Assembly: GCF_050496765.1 (NCBI RefSeq)
Contig: NZ_JBNWEO010000014.1
Coordinates: 62,001 to 126,000, forward strand
Direction: 5' to 3'
Source of the DNA: JAEVLT01 sp050496765
Lineage (GTDB): Bacteria; Bacillota; Bacilli; Bacillales; Cytobacillaceae
Length of the DNA stretch: 64,000 nucleotides
Positions 36,042 to 43,477 of the stretch are shown here, piece by piece. Every line of letters begins with the position of its first letter. Position 1 is the first letter of the stretch. A program made the translations under genes and the position numbers. The notes beneath the pieces were generated by a model. It was not told where the DNA came from. It saw only the letters and a program-made list of their open reading frames with translations, and did not search any database.

Positions 36042-37250
36042 TTAGTGTTTAATTGTTTGTTTAAATTTAAAAATGCTCTTTAAATCAGCCGGATGCCAAT
36101 AGGCAATTCCAGTTCCGATTAAAAGGAGAATCCCTGTTACTGCAAACACGCTTTGCACCGGAAAAACGCCGCCAAGAAAGCCGCCAATCATTGGTCCGAC
36201 CATGCCGCCGATCTGATTGGCAGTCTGATTTAAGCCAAATGCCCTACCGCGGAAATTTTCGGAAGTCGATTTGACAACTAGCCCGTTTAAAGCTGGGAAA
36301 ACTGCAGAGAAAAAGATGCCAAAGATAAACCGGATAATTGAAAATCCCCAAATATGGCTAAAAAAAGTTTGCGCCAGCATACCGAGCGCACCGCCAAAAA
36401 GGCCAATCACTAGAACTTTGTTAAACCCTGCCTTATCGGCCCATTTCCCCCAGAATGGCGCGAAGATTGCACTAGCAATGCCAGGAAGCGAGAAAACAAT
36501 CCCTGCAATTAGTGAAGCATGGGCAGACGATCCGCCCAATTTAACCACATATAATGGCAAAATCGGCTCAACCGTCATGACAGAACCGGAAGCAAGCACT
36601 GTCAAAACGATCACGAGCATTAACGGATGATTGAGCCATGCGGCTTTCAAGTCATTTCTGACGGATCCCTTTTCCTTGCTAGGTGTGAAATTTTCTTCGA
36701 TTACCCAAAAGATGATTAAAAGGGTCGAAATAAGTACAATTAAGCCAGCGGTGGCAAAAGCCCAGCGGTTCCCAATTAACGAAGAGATTCCACCGCCAAG
36801 CAATGGTCCCACAATCTGCCCAGATGCTGAAGCAGTCGAAATCAAGGAAAGCGCATAACCGACTTTATCGTTAGGTGTATTCGTTCCGATCAAGGCAATT
36901 GCCCCCGGAATAAATCCACTCAGCAAACCTTGAAGAATCCTAAGCACCAAAATTTGATACGGATTTGTGACGAAGGCCATTAATGTATAGATGACAAACA
37001 GGACAAATCCAGCTCGAACGATCATAGGTTTTCTGCCATATTTATCGGCGACGCGCCCCCAAAAAGGTGAAGCAATCGCACCTGCAAAAAAAGCAGAGCT
37101 AAAAATGAGACCCGACCAAATTTCTGTATGCTGCTGTACCCCGATTTGCAGCAAAAAAATTGGCAAAAAAGGAATAACCATTGAAAAACTTGCCGCTGTA
37201 AAAAAAACACCAACCCACAATACCCATAAATTCCGTTTCCATATCAGCAT
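36042..37250 (-). CDS. MFS multidrug efflux transporter
   Basis: This 402-residue, 12-helix major facilitator of the drug:H+ antiporter-1 class has motif A GRVADKYGRKPMIV between TM2 and TM3, motif C GALGMLAQ-like glycines, and a second-half motif A GKWADKAGFNKVLV. It probably exports toxic compounds; the substrate is unknown. The ATG at 37250 has GGTGGAGAG 8 nt upstream. It is a single gene between lacI and the repeat array. Confidence 0.86.
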   Translation of the reverse strand: MLIWKRNLWVLWVGVFFTAASFSMVIPFLPIFLLQIGVQQHTEIWSGLIFSSAFFAGAIASPFWGRVADKYGRKPMIVRAGFVLFVIYTLMAFVTNPYQILVLRILQGLLSGFIPGAIALIGTNTPNDKVGYALSLISTASASGQIVGPLLGGGISSLIGNRWAFATAGLIVLISTLLIIFWVIEENFTPSKEKGSVRNDLKAAWLNHPLMLVIVLTVLASGSVMTVEPILPLYVVKLGGSSAHASLIAGIVFSLPGIASAIFAPFWGKWADKAGFNKVLVIGLFGGALGMLAQTFFSHIWGFSIIRFIFGIFFSAVFPALNGLVVKSTSENFRGRAFGLNQTANQIGGMVGPMIGGFLGGVFPVQSVFAVTGILLLIGTGIAYWHPADLKSIFKFKQTIKH

Positions 37251-37345
37251 ATTCTTCGCTCTCCACCCATTTTGAATCAATTTTAAAAAACAGCCTATAT
37301 GGGCGACTGCAAAACCCTTCCATCCACAGAAAAATTATTAAAGTC

Positions 37346-37351
37346 ATCATA
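37346..37351 (-). promoter_or_regulatory. Extended -10 promoter of the MFS gene
   Basis: The minus strand reads TGG-TATGAT, an extended -10 about 95 bp upstream of the start codon. No clear -35 is seen. Confidence 0.45.
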
Positions 37352-37485
37352 CCATATGTAAAATTATTTTTATACCCGAAATAATTTCTTGTGAAAAAAA
37401 GGGCGATCCCGTTTGTTTTTTACGAGTTGAGCGGATTTGCGGATTCATGCGTGGGCTTGGTTTCTTGTTCGATGTCTTTGGATGG

Positions 37486-37679
37486 GAATTCGACGTGGTT
37501 GATCTGGAATTCGACGTGGTTGACCCGGAATTCGACGCGGTTGCCGGTTGATTCAACGTGGTTGACCCGGAATTCGACGGGTTTGCCGGTTGATTCGACG
37601 CATTTGGCCTGGAATTCGACGTGGTTCCTGATTGATTCGACGCATTTGATCCGGAATTCGACGCGGTTGCCGGTTAATT
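37486..37679. repeat. 21-bp tandem repeat array, left part (9 units)
   Basis: Nine head-to-tail copies of a 21-bp unit follow one another without gaps, then five bases of a tenth. Two unit types mostly alternate: GAATTCGACGTGGTTGCCGGT and TGATTCGACGCATTTGACCCG, giving a higher-order period near 42 bp. Degenerate copies seem to extend upstream to about 37430. The IS3 element interrupts the array at 37679. Either strand can be read as heptapeptide repeats, but no start or RBS supports a gene. Confidence 0.9.
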
Positions 37680-37728
37680 TATAATGCTACATATAAACTA
37701 GACAATAAAAAAGGAGTTTCTTAGTTGT

Positions 37729-38022
37729 ATGTCAACCACTCGAAGAAAGTTTAACCCAGAAGAAAAAGCGCAAATTGTACTGGAAATCCTAAAGGAAGAA
37801 AAGTCAGTTTCACAGCTCGCTTCTGAGCATGGGATCCATACCAATGTCCTCAACCGGTGGAAATCCGAGGTGGTACAAAACCTCTCACAGCTGTTTGTTG
37901 ATGATCGTAAAGGTATCACCAAAATGAAAAAAGAATATGAACAACAAATCAATGAACTCTACGCCGAGGTTGGTAAGTTAACCACCCAATTGTCGTGGCT
38001 TAAAAAAAAATCTGGCCTCTAA
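37729..38022 (+). CDS. IS3-family transposase OrfA (DNA-binding subunit)
   Basis: The 97-residue protein has an N-terminal helix-turn-helix (KFNPEEKAQIVLEILKEEKS; VSQLASEHGIHTNVLNRWK) followed by a leucine-zipper-like coiled coil (MKKEYEQQINELYAEVGKL) used for oligomerisation. It ends shortly after an A9 run (38002-38010) where the OrfB frame overlaps. RBS AAAAGGAG lies upstream. Confidence 0.9.
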   Translation: MSTTRRKFNPEEKAQIVLEILKEEKSVSQLASEHGIHTNVLNRWKSEVVQNLSQLFVDDRKGITKMKKEYEQQINELYAEVGKLTTQLSWLKKKSGL

Positions 38023-38878
38023 CTTTACTCGTGAAGAGCGTATTGATCTCATAGAATGGGATTGCTCCGAACACTCCATCCTCGTACAAGCGGATTTACT
38101 TAATCTAAACCGCACCAGTCTTTACTATAAGCCGGTCCCTCCCTCTCCGGAGGAAATTCGCCTCAAGCACCGGATTGATGAGCTATACACAAAGCATTCT
38201 TTTCTGGGCTATCGAAAGATAGCTGCCATTATGAATCGAGAAGGGGATCTTATTCACGAAAATACAGTAAGAAAGTACATGCGAGAGATGGGTATTATGG
38301 CTATCTATCCCGGTCCGAACCTTAGCAAACGGGATCTCCAGCACCGGATCTACCCCTACCTACTTCGAGGGCTAAACATTACTCAGCCCGACCAGGTTTG
38401 GAGTGTGGATATCACGTATATCCGGATGAAGCAAGGCTGGATGTACCTCTACGCCATCATGGATTGGTATTCTCGCTTCATTGTGGATTGGCAATTGGAT
38501 CAAAGCCTTGAAATCGGGTTCGTATTAGAGACTATGAGAAGGGCGCTAGCCAAACGCAAACCCGCCATTATTAACAGTGATCAAGGGAGCCACTTTACCA
38601 GCCCACAGTACACAGATTTGCTAAAGGAGAACGAAATCCGCATCAGCATGGATGGCAAAGGCCGTGCAAAGGACAACATCGTTATAGAACGGTTCTGGCG
38701 TAGCCTGAAGTACAATGAGATTTATATCAACGACTATACTAGCCCGCGAGAAACGAGGCAAGGTGTGGAACGCTATATCCATCTACACAACCACTACTTA
38801 CCACACCAGTCATTGGATAACCATACACCAGCTGCTGTGTATAACCGGGATGTTGTACTGTTATCCACATGTGAATAA
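37982..38878 (+). CDS. IS3-family transposase OrfB (DDE integrase domain)
   Basis: The open frame from 37982 to the stop at 38878 encodes the catalytic half. The HTH_21 region reads KHSFLGYRKIAAIMNREG, and the DDE residues are in VWSVDITYIRM, IINSDQGSHFTSPQ and IERFWRSLKYNEI. No good start codon lies near its beginning. The frame is +1 relative to orfA, and loss of one A from the A9 tract would fuse the two exactly. A fusion transposase made by slippage or frameshifting is therefore likely, as in other IS3 elements. Confidence 0.85.
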   Translation, partial: PPNCRGLKKNLASNFTREERIDLIEWDCSEHSILVQADLLNLNRTSLYYKPVPPSPEEIRLKHRIDELYTKHSFLGYRKIAAIMNREGDLIHENTVRKYMREMGIMAIYPGPNLSKRDLQHRIYPYLLRGLNITQPDQVWSVDITYIRMKQGWMYLYAIMDWYSRFIVDWQLDQSLEIGFVLETMRRALAKRKPAIINSDQGSHFTSPQYTDLLKENEIRISMDGKGRAKDNIVIERFWRSLKYNEIYINDYTSPRETRQGVERYIHLHNHYLPHQSLDNHTPAAVYNRDVVLLSTCE

Positions 38879-38956
38879 CAGTAGCGGTGTTCGTCAAGAA
38901 AGTTGTCTTATATTTATATCTAAACTTAAAAAATCCTACCGCGCTTCGCTTGCTGC

Positions 38957-39004
38957 CCTCTTCATAAAAGATTCGTTCTAACGAACCAATCTTTTATGAA
39001 GAGG
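38957..39004. repeat. Long hairpin in the 3' part of the IS3 element
   Basis: CCTCTTCATAAAAGATT (38957-38973) pairs perfectly over 17 bp with AATCTTTTATGAAGAGG (38988-39004) around a 14-nt loop. It lies in the non-coding segment 38879-39250, which contains no ORF I can support. Confidence 0.75.
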
Positions 39005-39250
39005 ATGAAATTTTACCAACATTTCAGCGCTTTGGGGTGATCTTGGGTGTAGGAGGAAACCATTTCTCCCACGCCTTCGCTTATACTATGTCCTCCACCT
39101 GTGGACAATATCTAATTGGCGCTATTCCCCTCAATTTCCATACAGGAAGAGGAGATCAAGACCCTTGTATTATAGAAATATCTAAGTAATTTAATCTTGT
39201 ATACACCTTAATTTTTCAAAAAAACTGTCTTGACTTCTTGTAGCACCATA

Positions 39251-39395
39251 ATTCGACGCGTTTGGCCTGGAATTCTACGCGTCTCCCGATTGATTCGACG
39301 CATTTGACCCGGAATTCGACGTGGTTGCCGGTTAATTCAACGTGGTTGACCTGGAATTCGACGCATTTCCCGATTAATTCGACGCATTTGTCGAA
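39251..39395. repeat. 21-bp tandem repeat array, right part (7 units)
   Basis: Seven further units of the same 21-bp repeat continue in register after the IS3 element, the first missing two bases at the junction. Their last copies decay (TTGTCGAA, then TAATTCAATCCGACA). With the left part the array has 16 units and was about 340 bp before insertion. Confidence 0.88.
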
Positions 39396-39427
39396 TAATT
39401 CAATCCGACACCTTTACCAGGACAAAA

Positions 39428-39454
39428 AATGGCCCAGCAGATAACTAGGCCATT
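39428..39454 (-). terminator. Intrinsic terminator of the M20 peptidase gene
   Basis: AATGGCC (39428-39434) pairs with GGCCATT (39448-39454), extended by partial inner pairing. On the minus strand it is followed by TTTTTTG. Confidence 0.75.
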
Positions 39455-39532
39455 CTATTATTCAATACAGAGCGCTAAACTCTTTTGGTTTGCAATTCCT
39501 GTTTTTGATCAACCCGTCCCTCTCTATCCCAG

Positions 39533-40789
39533 CTATTTTTTCTGCAACAGGTCATACAAGGTCAAAGCAACAATCTTAGTTGCTTTTATTAAATCTTCTA
39601 TTCTGACATTTTCATCGGCACGATGTCCATTTGCTTCTGCCAATGTTCGCGGGCCTGCTCCAAATAACACTACCGGGATTCCAGCTTCATAGAAATGCCG
39701 CGCATCGGTATAAAGCGGCGAACCGCTGACAGGAAGTTCTTCTCCGCCCATCAGTTCTCGCCAATTGGTCTTAACCGCTTGGATTAAAGGGGAATCGACA
39801 GAAATAGGACCAAAACTCTTCGCTAACAAAACCTGAGTTACTTCCGGATCAACTCCTGGAAAATTTTTCAGCGTTTCTGTAACAATCTCTCGGATTTCCG
39901 ACTCTGCTGCTGCAGGATCTTCCTCTGGAATTAAACGCCGATCCAACCGGATTGCTGCTGTATCCGGAACAACATTCGTATTGATTCCTCCGGAAATTAA
40001 GCCCACTACTAAACTAGGAGACTCGATCCCGGGAACAGCCGATTTTATTTTTGAAAATCCTTTCCTGTACTCATACAATGCGCTTAAAACACCGTTCATC
40101 GCTTCAAGGGCATCATGCCCAAACTGCGGTTCTGCCGCATGAGCAGATTTCCCCTTTAACTTAACTTCTAAATGCAGACAGCCATTGTGGGCATTGACGA
40201 GGGAATACGTGAATCCCGGGCAAATTGCCATATCCGGGTGAATCAGCTTTTTTTCAAGCAGCCATTTCGGGCCAATTTCCCCGCCTGATTCTTCATCAAA
40301 AGTAAACGCCAAAGAGACTTTTCCGCTTAAATGATCTTTGACTTCTCTTAATGCAAGGGTAGCAAAAGTAAAGGAAGCAATATCCGATTTTGAAACAGCG
40401 GCACCACGGCCGTACATTTTTCCATCGACAATCTGACCGCCATACGGATCCTGCATCCACCCTTTGCCGGGAGGGACAACATCCCCATGCGAGTTAAGGG
40501 TAATTTCCAGACCATCATTGCCAAATGATTGAAAACCAATAACATTTGCGGTTTTCGTCATGCCAACGGCTTTTACTTTTTCCTCTTCAACTTGATGGAT
40601 GAAAACATTTTCAAATTTGAATTCTTCAAGCCTTCTATATAGATGTTCCGCAATTCTTTGACAATCTCCAGGTGGGTTATCAGAAGGAATCCCAACAAGC
40701 TGATTTAAAAAATCGATTAAGTTTTCTTGCTGGTCATCAATGAATTGAAGGATTTGCAGTTTCTCTAAAGATAAGGTCTTTGTATTCAT
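39533..40789 (-). CDS. M20-family peptidase / ArgE-DapE-like deacylase
   Basis: This 418-residue di-zinc amidohydrolase has metal-binding LNSHGDVVPPG near residue 100, the GRGAAVSKSD aspartate near 130, the catalytic DEESGGEIG glutamate near 165, a dimerisation domain with KGKSAHAAEPQFGHDALEAM, and the C-terminal histidine in NGHRADENVRIEDL. It cleaves an N-acyl amino acid or peptide; the substrate is unknown. AGGAGAT precedes ATG. It is a single gene. Confidence 0.88.
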   Translation of the reverse strand: MNTKTLSLEKLQILQFIDDQQENLIDFLNQLVGIPSDNPPGDCQRIAEHLYRRLEEFKFENVFIHQVEEEKVKAVGMTKTANVIGFQSFGNDGLEITLNSHGDVVPPGKGWMQDPYGGQIVDGKMYGRGAAVSKSDIASFTFATLALREVKDHLSGKVSLAFTFDEESGGEIGPKWLLEKKLIHPDMAICPGFTYSLVNAHNGCLHLEVKLKGKSAHAAEPQFGHDALEAMNGVLSALYEYRKGFSKIKSAVPGIESPSLVVGLISGGINTNVVPDTAAIRLDRRLIPEEDPAAAESEIREIVTETLKNFPGVDPEVTQVLLAKSFGPISVDSPLIQAVKTNWRELMGGEELPVSGSPLYTDARHFYEAGIPVVLFGAGPRTLAEANGHRADENVRIEDLIKATKIVALTLYDLLQKK

Positions 40790-41020
40790 ACTGATCTCCT
40801 GTCACAATTATAGAAAGTAATTTTAACACGATCTGGCATACGATTAACCATAGTCATTTATGAAAAAATAATTTGTATTAATAATATCACTTTTCAGAAA
40901 AATGGCAATCCCTTGCTTATTTGAAGAATAGCTGCAATTTGTGTAAAAAATCGAACTCATCTATTGATCTATGACATTTTTGTGGAATCTTTGTTTTCTG
41001 ATTTTTTGGCGATCGATCGG

Positions 41021-41029
41021 TGGTATAAT
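41021..41029 (+). promoter_or_regulatory. Extended -10 promoter of the hydrogenase-like gene
   Basis: TGG-TATAAT (41021-41029) is a perfect extended -10 located 52 bp before the start. The palindrome CGATCGATCG just upstream (41010-41019) may be chance. The intergenic region 40790-41080 holds nothing else recognisable. Confidence 0.6.
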
Positions 41030-41080
41030 GAGCTTAAAGAACATGTGAAATACTGAGCAATATTAAAGGAGATCGATGAG

Positions 41081-41926
41081 ATGCCACAATACAGCTGGTT
41101 GGAAGCGATTGAAGTAACCGATGAAATGCTTCAGCAAACGGATACCCGATTGCCGGTCATTTGGATCAGTGCTTTGGACTGTACCGGGTGCAAGGAAGCG
41201 TTCACTCGTTCGTTTGAACCATCCACCTTGGATACGATGCTGAACTTTATTTCACTTGAATACAGCGAACTTCTTTCTGCGGCAGGCGGATACCAAGTGG
41301 AAGAACACAAGGAAACCATTTTAGAAAAATATAAGGGCCAATACGTTCTTGCGGTCGAAGGAGGAATTCCGGGGAGCGATGAATTTCTGATGATCGCTGG
41401 GAAATCGGTCAGAGAAGAAATTATCCATGCAGCAAAGCATGCAAAGGCAGTCATTGCTTTCGGGAGTTGTTCTGCATGGGGAGGCATTTCAGCAGCTGGG
41501 CTCAACCCTACCCATTCAGCTGACATTCGCTCGATTGTTCCCGAGGATGTGCCTGTTGCCCTTGTCCCCGGCTGCCCGCCGATTCCGGAAGTAATTATCG
41601 GTACCTTGCTGCACGTCCATTTCCACGGGGAGCTGCCAGAACTCGACAAGAAGCTTCGTCCAAAAAAATTCTATCAAACAACCGTCCATTTGACCTGCCA
41701 CCGGAAACCCTTCTTTGATCAAAAATTGTTTGCCGAGTCATATGACGATGAAGGGGCGAGAAAGGGCTATTGTTTATTTAAATTAGGATGCAAAGGTCCA
41801 ACAGCCTTTAATTCGTGTGAAGCACTTGGCTTGGATCGCTGCATCTCAGCTGGGTTCACCTGTATCGGCTGCTCTGAAAAGGGATTCTGGGACAAAGGAT
41901 CCTTTACCGGAAAAAAGAAAAAATAA
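41081..41926 (+). CDS. Orphan [NiFe]-hydrogenase small-subunit-like protein
   Basis: The 281-residue protein matches the electron-transfer subunit of [NiFe] hydrogenases across its length. Proximal cluster ligands are C34 and C37 (SALDCTGCKEAF), C130 (AFGSCSAWGG) and C165 (VPGCPPIPE). Distal cluster ligands are H203/C206 (HLTCHRKPF), C231 and C237 (LGCKGP). Medial-type ligands are C246, C261 and C264 (FTCIGCSEKGFW), and C254 is extra. The EGGIPG motif is present. There is no Tat signal and no C-terminal membrane helix. No large subunit, protease or hyp gene lies within the window. AAAGGAG is the RBS. Ligand conservation argues against decay. Confidence 0.85.
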   Translation: MPQYSWLEAIEVTDEMLQQTDTRLPVIWISALDCTGCKEAFTRSFEPSTLDTMLNFISLEYSELLSAAGGYQVEEHKETILEKYKGQYVLAVEGGIPGSDEFLMIAGKSVREEIIHAAKHAKAVIAFGSCSAWGGISAAGLNPTHSADIRSIVPEDVPVALVPGCPPIPEVIIGTLLHVHFHGELPELDKKLRPKKFYQTTVHLTCHRKPFFDQKLFAESYDDEGARKGYCLFKLGCKGPTAFNSCEALGLDRCISAGFTCIGCSEKGFWDKGSFTGKKKK

Positions 41927-41932
41927 AGAAAA

Positions 41933-42069
41933 CTCGCCGATTGGCGAGCCTTTAGCGAAGACAGAGGCGTAGTTGCCCTTATGCGTTCAGAATTTATGGA
42001 TATAAATTCTGATTAGCTAATAAAGCAAGCACCTCAACTTGAAAGATTCCAAGAATGAGGTGCTTTTTT
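41933..42069 (+). terminator. Hairpin cluster and intrinsic terminator after the hydrogenase-like gene
   Basis: Three hairpins follow: CTCGCC/GGCGAG (41933-41948), AGAATTTAT/ATAAATTCT (41989-42010, loop GGAT), and AGCACCTCA (42028-42036) with TGAGGTGCT (42056-42064) followed by six T residues. The last is a clear rho-independent terminator. Confidence 0.8.
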
Positions 42070-42186
42070 GATTTAATTTCTAAATAAAAATGGATTTCAA
42101 GGTACGAAGGTTCCCTCTATTTTGTATAGAGAAAGGTTGCTATTTCCTTTAAGTTTTTGCACTCTCATTCTACCATTCTATTTTTG

Positions 42187-42834
42187 TTATGCCCGTACCA
42201 CAAGACCATCAACTATATAGTTAACAATCATTTCGATTTCATCTTCATCCCGCCCATTTATCTCTTGGTCTAAAAGAAATTTGAATACGAAAAATCCTAC
42301 CATCGTGGTAATGATTAACCTTAATGCGGTTTCCGAGCCATTCTTTATACGATCGTCTTTTTGCCCTAATTTACCGAACAAATTTTTAAAGTCTTCATTT
42401 AAACTTCTAAGGTTTACTAAGAAATACGGTTCCCAGATTTCTTTCCGGAGAGTCAATTCGTGTAAAAGTATTTTGACAAGCGGTGAATACTTTTTGACCA
42501 TATCATACCTTTCTTTTATAAATGTTGAAATAAAATCTTTAAGATTCTTGTACCGGTTGTCAAATCGTTCTGTTTCATTCATTCCATTGCCATGAATGGT
42601 TGTTAATTTTGAAATTGTTTTTTCCATTATCGATTGGAGTAAATCCTTTTTTGTTCGGTAATATCGAAAGATCGTCCCTTCAGCAACCCCGGCATTTATG
42701 GCAATTTCTTTCGTAGAAGAATCAAAAAATCCTTTCGTTGAAAAAATTAGGACGGCTGCTTCTATAATTCTTTTCTGTTTTTCCGTAAGGTGTTCATCTT
42801 TGAATAAATCTTCAACCATCTCTGAAATTGACAT
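42187..42834 (-). CDS. TetR/AcrR-family regulator
   Basis: This 215-residue repressor has the TetR helix-turn-helix STKEIAINAGVAEGTIFRYYRTKKDLL at about residues 40-66 and a C-terminal ligand-binding domain with a hydrophobic segment (TMVGFFVFKFLLD). It is the last gene of the exporter operon, 75 bp after another TetR gene. RBS GGGAGAAAGG. Which of the two regulators binds the operators upstream of the exporter cannot be decided. Confidence 0.87.
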   Translation of the reverse strand: MSISEMVEDLFKDEHLTEKQKRIIEAAVLIFSTKGFFDSSTKEIAINAGVAEGTIFRYYRTKKDLLQSIMEKTISKLTTIHGNGMNETERFDNRYKNLKDFISTFIKERYDMVKKYSPLVKILLHELTLRKEIWEPYFLVNLRSLNEDFKNLFGKLGQKDDRIKNGSETALRLIITTMVGFFVFKFLLDQEINGRDEDEIEMIVNYIVDGLVVRA

Positions 42835-42909
42835 GATTTTTTTCCTTTCTCCCTAATAACCAACACCACTTGTTGCAATCTGATTTTTATATTGAAGCAA
42901 CCTTTGAGC

Positions 42910-43470
42910 TTATAAATTTGCTTTTAGGGAATTTAAATGATAACGCAATAGTTCTTCCTTTTTTTGGGGATCCAGTTCATTATAAGGAACATCCTTTATA
43001 AACAAAACATTGCTGAGAAGAATTCCCCCAATATGCTGGGCAAACAATCCGGCATCCGCTTTTATATTCTGCCGATCAAAATGGAGCTGGACGCCTTTTT
43101 TTAACCCGTTGAAAATAAAGGAGGGAAAGTTTAATTCTTCTGATAAGTTTCCTACAAGACTTTCAGAAAGAAGCATTTTAATCATTTTTTGGTTTTTCGA
43201 TAATATTTCAAGCCGGTTGTCCAATACTTTCAAAAAGAAAGAATCTGTATCTTCTTCGGCAAATTTAAGAATCTTTGTTTGAAACTGATTTTCCAATACC
43301 TTTTTAATCACTGTTTCAAATAAATTTTGTTTAGTGGAGAATTTCCGATACAATGTTACTTCGGCAACATCCGCTTCCCGTGCAATCTCCTGAGTGGTTG
43401 CCTGTAGGAAGCCCTTCTTCATAAACACGTTCATAGCGGCCTCAATAATTTGATCTGTTTTATTTCGCAA
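42910..43470 (-). CDS. TetR/AcrR-family regulator, probable exporter repressor
   Basis: The 186-residue protein has the helix-turn-helix TTQEIAREADVAEVTLYRKFSTKQNLF at about residues 24-50. It begins 7 bp after the exporter's second half and so is co-transcribed with it, a typical arrangement for an autoregulating efflux repressor. The C-terminal domain (residues 70-186) would bind the inducer. Confidence 0.88.
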   Translation of the reverse strand: MRNKTDQIIEAAMNVFMKKGFLQATTQEIAREADVAEVTLYRKFSTKQNLFETVIKKVLENQFQTKILKFAEEDTDSFFLKVLDNRLEILSKNQKMIKMLLSESLVGNLSEELNFPSFIFNGLKKGVQLHFDRQNIKADAGLFAQHIGGILLSNVLFIKDVPYNELDPQKKEELLRYHLNSLKANL

Positions 43471-43477
43471 ACTTCTT

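Larger units (their letters stand above)
37680..39250 (+). mobile_element. Complete IS3-family insertion sequence
   Basis: The 1571-bp element has imperfect terminal inverted repeats: TATAATGCTACA at the left and the complement of TGTAGCACCATA at the right, with AGACA conserved further in. It is flanked by a 3-bp target duplication ATT (37677-37679 and 39251-39253). It carries orfA and orfB, and about 360 bp of non-coding sequence between orfB and the right end. The 21-bp array resumes in register after the element, which confirms the boundaries. Confidence 0.88.

Noticed and set aside
37391..37684. 97-residue frame with NST-rich heptapeptide repeats over the 21-bp array
   Set aside because: The repeat length is a multiple of three, so every frame stays open and gives heptapeptides. 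No start signal is present and the product has no family.
37486..39395. Possible CRISPR array
   Set aside because: The units are contiguous without unique spacers and there are no cas genes; this is a simple tandem repeat.
41131..41649. 172-residue minus-strand frame inside the hydrogenase-like gene
   Set aside because: The plus strand encodes conserved Fe-S ligands; the antisense frame has no start signals or recognisable domain.
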